A stretch of DNA of 37,796 bases from Candidatus Omnitrophota bacterium (GTDB lineage Bacteria > Omnitrophota > Gorgyraeia > Zapsychrales > Zapsychraceae): NCBI GenBank assembly GCA_021108075.1, contig JAIORP010000003.1, positions 1 to 37,796 on the forward strand. Reading direction: 5' to 3'. Position numbers and translations under genes: made by a program. The notes below the pieces were generated by a model that made no database searches, was not told the origin of the DNA, and saw only the letters and a program-made list of their open reading frames with translations. Of this stretch, positions 27,601-33,600 are shown piece by piece; within the stretch, counting starts at the first letter, position 1; each line of letters opens with the position of its first letter.

Positions 27601-30600
27601 TGAGGGGTAGAATGACCGGTCCATCTGGCGGTGCTTCCAACGTCGGTTGTTAATTCTCCCCGCCATGAAAATCTTTTTTCCCGCACATTGTAAGAATGAA
27701 TGAGCGTGGGGCCGTTCAGTTCAGACTTAATGAAAAGCTGTTCCCCGAGGTTATCAACCAGACCGGTCGGACGGAAATACTGGGTTTTACCATCATCCGG
27801 TTTGATCATTTTCGCGACTCTTTCCGGAAATTTATTCGGGGCCATTATTTTGCGTTGCAGAACCGGCTCCACCGGTTTCGGTTTGATATCGACCAAATAA
27901 GCGTTTAAATCTATTCCCAACACACCGTTGGGCAAGGTGATAAAAATTTTCTTTGTTTGTTTGTCATACTCGACGTGTTTGACGGGAGAGGCAACCTTCT
28001 GTTCAATCTGTTTAAAAAGTTCAGTTGTGACGAGGTCTATTTCCTTGATTAAATGGATCGACCCGTCCTCGAGGTTAACACTGAAAATGTGCACCTTCTC
28101 AAAGTTGCTGACCGAATAAACAGGATCCCCCTTGGCCGTTACGAAATCGTTTAACAGCCGGAACTCTGGACGGACTGTAATCAAGTCGCCTTGACTTGAA
28201 AAACCAACTTGTGTTTGAAACACTGATTCAGACAAGTTACCGAACAACCGTCCTACCGCGACATCCGGGCTGACAACACGGCCCTGCTGGTCAATAGATA
28301 CCGCGACATCCAGGCTGACAACACGGCCCTGCCGGTCAATAGATAAATACATTTCCTTGCTGGCCCCTTTGACCGGCATCATCGGCAAATCTTCGTGCTC
28401 TTCTTGTTTCGGCGCACTGGATAAAAAATGGACGGAACCATCCTTAGGAAGATATTCAAAAATATCCACACTCTTTTTTTGATCGATCATGAACTTCCCG
28501 CGGCCGTAATCATGATACGACAGCATGGGATTTGAGGCCTCCAGCTCCCGGTCGCCGGAATTACGCAGACGGATATCCCCCTGAATGACGCCATTTTCAT
28601 CGACGCTAAAAACCTGAAAGAACAGACCGTCTTCACGCTGGGCGATAAAAACAGGCCTTTGCTCCGTGCCTAAATCTGTTTTGACAATCTTATTAAAATT
28701 CGTCCTTGGCAAAACTTTGTCATCGATAAAATTTTCGTGAATCCGTCCGGAAACACGGTCGAAAGAAAAAGTCTTGATTCTCGATCCCCATTCACGGTGA
28801 CTGATCGTAAAGAAAATGTCTCGCCCGTCTTTCTGTATTCCGGTCGCAACCGTCGTATCACCATACACCCGCGCTGAGAGGGTATCTTTCAATGCAAAGG
28901 AACCTGTTTGCGTATCCCATTCATAAACAGATTGTCGACCCTTCGTCTTATCGGAAGAGTTCACCAGCATCACGCGCCGCCCGGCTTGATCGGAAAGGAC
29001 GGTGGAATGCAGATAGGTGTCGTCATCCATTTGACGCGCGGTCGCCGTGCGGACCTCATCAGGAAAGCGTCTTTCATCAGAGAGCACATCCACGCCTCTT
29101 GCTACCAATGACTTTCTCCGTTCCGTTTCCCTGACATGGCGTTCCAAGTCGAAAAGCATCGCGCCATAGCCTGTGTTGAACAGCAGCATATTATCATCAG
29201 CGATGTATTCAACAGAATGAAGCGGCAAACTAAGGTTTGCGGGCAACTTTCTGATTTGCCCCAAGGGTAATTCACCGATTTTGTTGAATGTCATCTTCTT
29301 CAGGTCAACGCTGAATATGGTGGCTTGTTGCCGTTGTTGATGATAAGCGACCACAACCGGATTGCCCTGACTATCGTTCAATCCTTCGACCTGGAAAAAC
29401 GCATCAACCGCAGGGGTTTCAAATGCTGAGGACTTTGTCGTAATCTTTTTTTGGTTTTTCGGGAACAATCGCGAAACCAAAATCTTTCCCCGCGAAAAAG
29501 ACAATAACCGTTTTTCCCCGCCCTCTGACTGAACAGGGTACGGTCGCTCGCCAATTTTACCTTTTTGAACAAATGTCGACATTTGTTTATAGGGCATAAA
29601 TTGACGTGTTCCTTCATCAAAAAAATAAAAATTACTGATCGCTTCCCGTTTCAACGTCACCAGCCGTTTCCCGTCAATGATAACTCCTGTATCATAAAAG
29701 TCCGCGTTCATTTGCCCTAATCCGGCATCGATTTTACTTCTCTTTAAAACCTTTGTTCCACCGGTTTCTTGGTCCAACTCTAAGAAACTCACCTCAAAAT
29801 CACCCAGCAGGGCGACCAGCACCTTGCCCGGGATAGCGTCCTTTAAAACACTGATCTTTTGTTTGACTTCTTGACCGATTTCATTGAAAGGAACACTTTT
29901 TAGCAATTCAATCCGTTTTCCTAAATCAGGCTCTTCAAAATCAACGCCGATAATACCCGTTCGGTTCGCGTCAGAAACAACAAACACATGCTGATTGTCT
30001 TCATTGACAATACCGGCCCACTGCACATCTTTAATCGTCCAGGACCTTCTGGTGAAATATTCGGCAATAACAGTTTTTTCTTTAGTTAAGCGGTCATAGG
30101 TATAAAAAATGATTTCATGGTCTTGCTTTTGGGAGACGATCACAGGAAGCCCCTTAAAATTAACCCCGGTATAACGGCTGAAACCAAAAACATTGCCCGC
30201 AGTGTCTTTGTCAATCACATCAAATGTCTCCTGGGGCATCTGAGGCTGAGCCTGTAAGCGATGGGCCTGGTCTAAAGTCGCTTTCTTTCGAATCGGTGCC
30301 TGGCGATTGAAAACCCGTTCCATCTTTTGCCGAAAACGCTTGGCCCGTTCGGGGTCAAGATCATACACACGCAACCAGCGGGTGATCAACCGATTTACAC
30401 CCTCGTCCTCAACATGCGGCAAGCCTTGATTGACCGTCAAAAAGGCCTCTTCATACGCCTCCAAATTCTTGCCGTCAAAGACTTCGATTATTTTCTCAAA
30501 TGCTTCACGGTCTAAAAATCTAAGGGCTTTTGCGTCGATAGTGCTGAGGGTGGCGTGCAGGATGTCCGGATCGGCCAAGTTCGCCAATCCATTGGCAATG

Positions 30601-33600
30601 AACAAATTTGATAAATAGCGTTCTAATCGTTCGGGATGTTCGCGGTTCAGGAAGAAGGTCATATGCCGTTGTAAAAACTGGTTATTCGCCTTCATGATGA
30701 TCTGCGGTCGAGCGATCAATTCCTCCAAACGGGATTTGACGGCGTCATTAAAGGGCAGGATCTCCTTCCACTGCTCAGTATCAATTTGGTCGCGAACGGC
30801 GTTCGGTAACGCCGCGACAAAAGTATCTACGGTCGCTAATAATTCCTGCAGGCGTGGGCGTTGTCGCGGTTGCTCTTCCAGATAACGGTCTAACCATTGC
30901 ATTTGTTGTTCCGGAATGACCGCCGATAAATTCTTATGCTCTTCCAGTAAAGAAATAATCGATACCTTTTCCAGTTCAGCCGCTTCTTCTAATGTGAGGA
31001 TGCGGCCCTTTGTGGGTTGGCGGGGACCATAACCGACATAAAAATTCAGCCGGAAATTAAGCGGCAGGGGTTTATTATAATTTTTATCATAAACATCTTT
31101 ATTGAACAACAAATACGGGCCCAGAGGCAAATACGTCAAATTTGAATCCTTCTTAAAAGGAACAAAGAAGGCTTTTTTAAATGTGCCTTTCTTAAAACCT
31201 GAAATCTCCTGCGAACCCGGGATTTGTTCCGGCGTCAGTTTATACATCAACTCCGGTTCCAGAAATATCGTGTCCGCGGAAGATAAAATTTCATGATATT
31301 CCGGTTGATTCGGCAGAACAGGCGCGTCTAAATCTAACAGCGATTTCAGCAAGACGTCCTTTACCGTGTCGACTAAGGACCGGGAAACTTTCGTCCTTCC
31401 GTTCTTTTCATCGGCGAGGACCATTGCGCGCACCAGTCCATTGATCAAAGAATTGCGCTGCTGCTGGCTATACCGGGCTTTCATAATTTTGTCGGCCAGG
31501 GCTTTAACCGCCGTATGCGTGCTGTCATCAATTTCAATCGTATCCCGGGAGGTTGTTAATAATGTGCTGGCCGGCAACTGAATGATCATCTCTTCCGGTA
31601 AGTTATAGCCCTCAATCGTTGTTTCCTGGATATTCACTCCGGAAACTTGAAAAACAACACGGGACGTTTTCGCTTCCAGACCGTATTGAGATTCCTTAAA
31701 AAAAATGTGCACATCCCGGGCGATTTCTTCTTCCGTTTGTTCAAAGGCCTGGTTCTGACCGAGACGCGGGATTAAATACTTGTTAAAAATCACATCGTCC
31801 GACATCCCCTCACCAAAATCTTCAACGCTGATCTCATAATCCTTGACCTGGATATCGACAGACTGATCGGCGACTTCATAACCGACATCATGCCCGTTTA
31901 AATATTGATATCGCTCAAGGGTATTGAGGACTTCACCGTTCAATGCGACTTTCATTTTCGTGAATAAGTTGAGGCGTTGACGCAAATGTTCTTGAATAGA
32001 ATTCTTAAGGGTCCCCGGAAGTCCTTGCGGGAATTGGATAGCAACTTTTGTTCCTTTTTCTGGTTTCCTGATCGCCTGGGTCTCAAAATATATCTGGCCG
32101 TCATTACCTTTAAAAAACACCATCCGGCGCCCCTGACCTGCCTCTGCCGCTGTATCAACAACAACATGCGCACCGTTTGCTAATGCAGGGTTATTCTCAT
32201 CAAGCACAAAGGCCAACATCTGTAATGCCCCGAAACCAAAACGGCCAATCGGTGCCCGGCGTCCTGTTAAGGCATCTGACGCATTGGACACAAGTTCAAG
32301 GATCGACTGCTCGATCGATGAACTTTGACGTTCAATAAGAAAATCCAATTTCTGTGGTTTGATATTGCTGAACGATGTGCGTACACGCCTTTTCATTTCA
32401 GCCGGATTATTTAAGACGGAGAGAACGTCCAGTTTCTTCTGCCCTTTACCTTTAGCGCGGTACAACCGCCGATAAGGGGCATAATATTCTAATGGTATCG
32501 CCGTGCCCTGGTTAAATGTGACCGGACTGTCTTTTAACGGCGTCCGATTCTTCCGCGAGAGAAAACCGAAAATGCTTTCTTTCCAATCACCTAACATCGC
32601 CCGATCAATCGTTTGACTGGCAAAAAATCGGTTCAGATCAATATCCTCTTGAAGCATCTGATCGGAACCGGCAGCTTGCTCTTGCCGCTGATAGACAAAC
32701 TTCCCTGAGGATGTCTCGGCAAATTCAGGGAACCGGTTGGAGAATATCTCTCTAGCTGTTTGGAGGTCACCACCTTCTTCGGCAACGATAACAACGGGCA
32801 GCTGACGCGCTTTGATTTTTTCAAGAATCGGACGGCCAAAATTGATATTAAGGAATTCATCAACCGTCTCGTTAAAATTTTCACCTTCACGGGCGATAAA
32901 AAGAAAACCTTTGGGGTTAAAACGCGCGCTGTTGCGGATGATCAGTTCATTGTTCTCTGCAAACTTTCCTTCCAGCTGCGCGGTCCCGGCTGCTGTGGGA
33001 TCCGTGACGGTGCGCGAACGGTCTGACCGTTGTTCTGTTTCCTGTGTAATATCCGACGGAGTTAAATCCACGGGATCCGGGGAATTATACGCATTATAGA
33101 GCACGTTCGGCTGATAGTTGGAATCCTGTGCCTGTTGCCGTTGATCTTCCTTCAAATGCCGCTGAATAAACGTGTTTAATGACTGCTCATTCTTATCTGT
33201 TACTCCAATATCCCAACGCATTTGACGCAAAACAAATAAGACATCTACCGGATCGACATCCATAATGACGCCAAAACTTTGCCCTGAATAAGTCCTTAAA
33301 AAATCATTGGACACCGTCGACACAGAATAGGAATGGACTTGTTTCTGAAAATACTCCAACTCAGAAAACAAGCGGTGGATATCCCCTGTTTTGATAACAT
33401 AGGTAAACTGCTCCGGATCATGCTCGCCAGTGAACTGCCATTGCCGCGCGAGTTCAGCCGGCGGATACGTCAACGATTTTTTTCTTTGAAATGCTTTTAG
33501 GACCCGGGATGGATTAAGCAGGCCCAACATAGCTTCATCGCTTGCGCCGTCTTCTTGAATGTCATCTGTCCGGGTGATATCGGCTTTGACCATCACAGCC

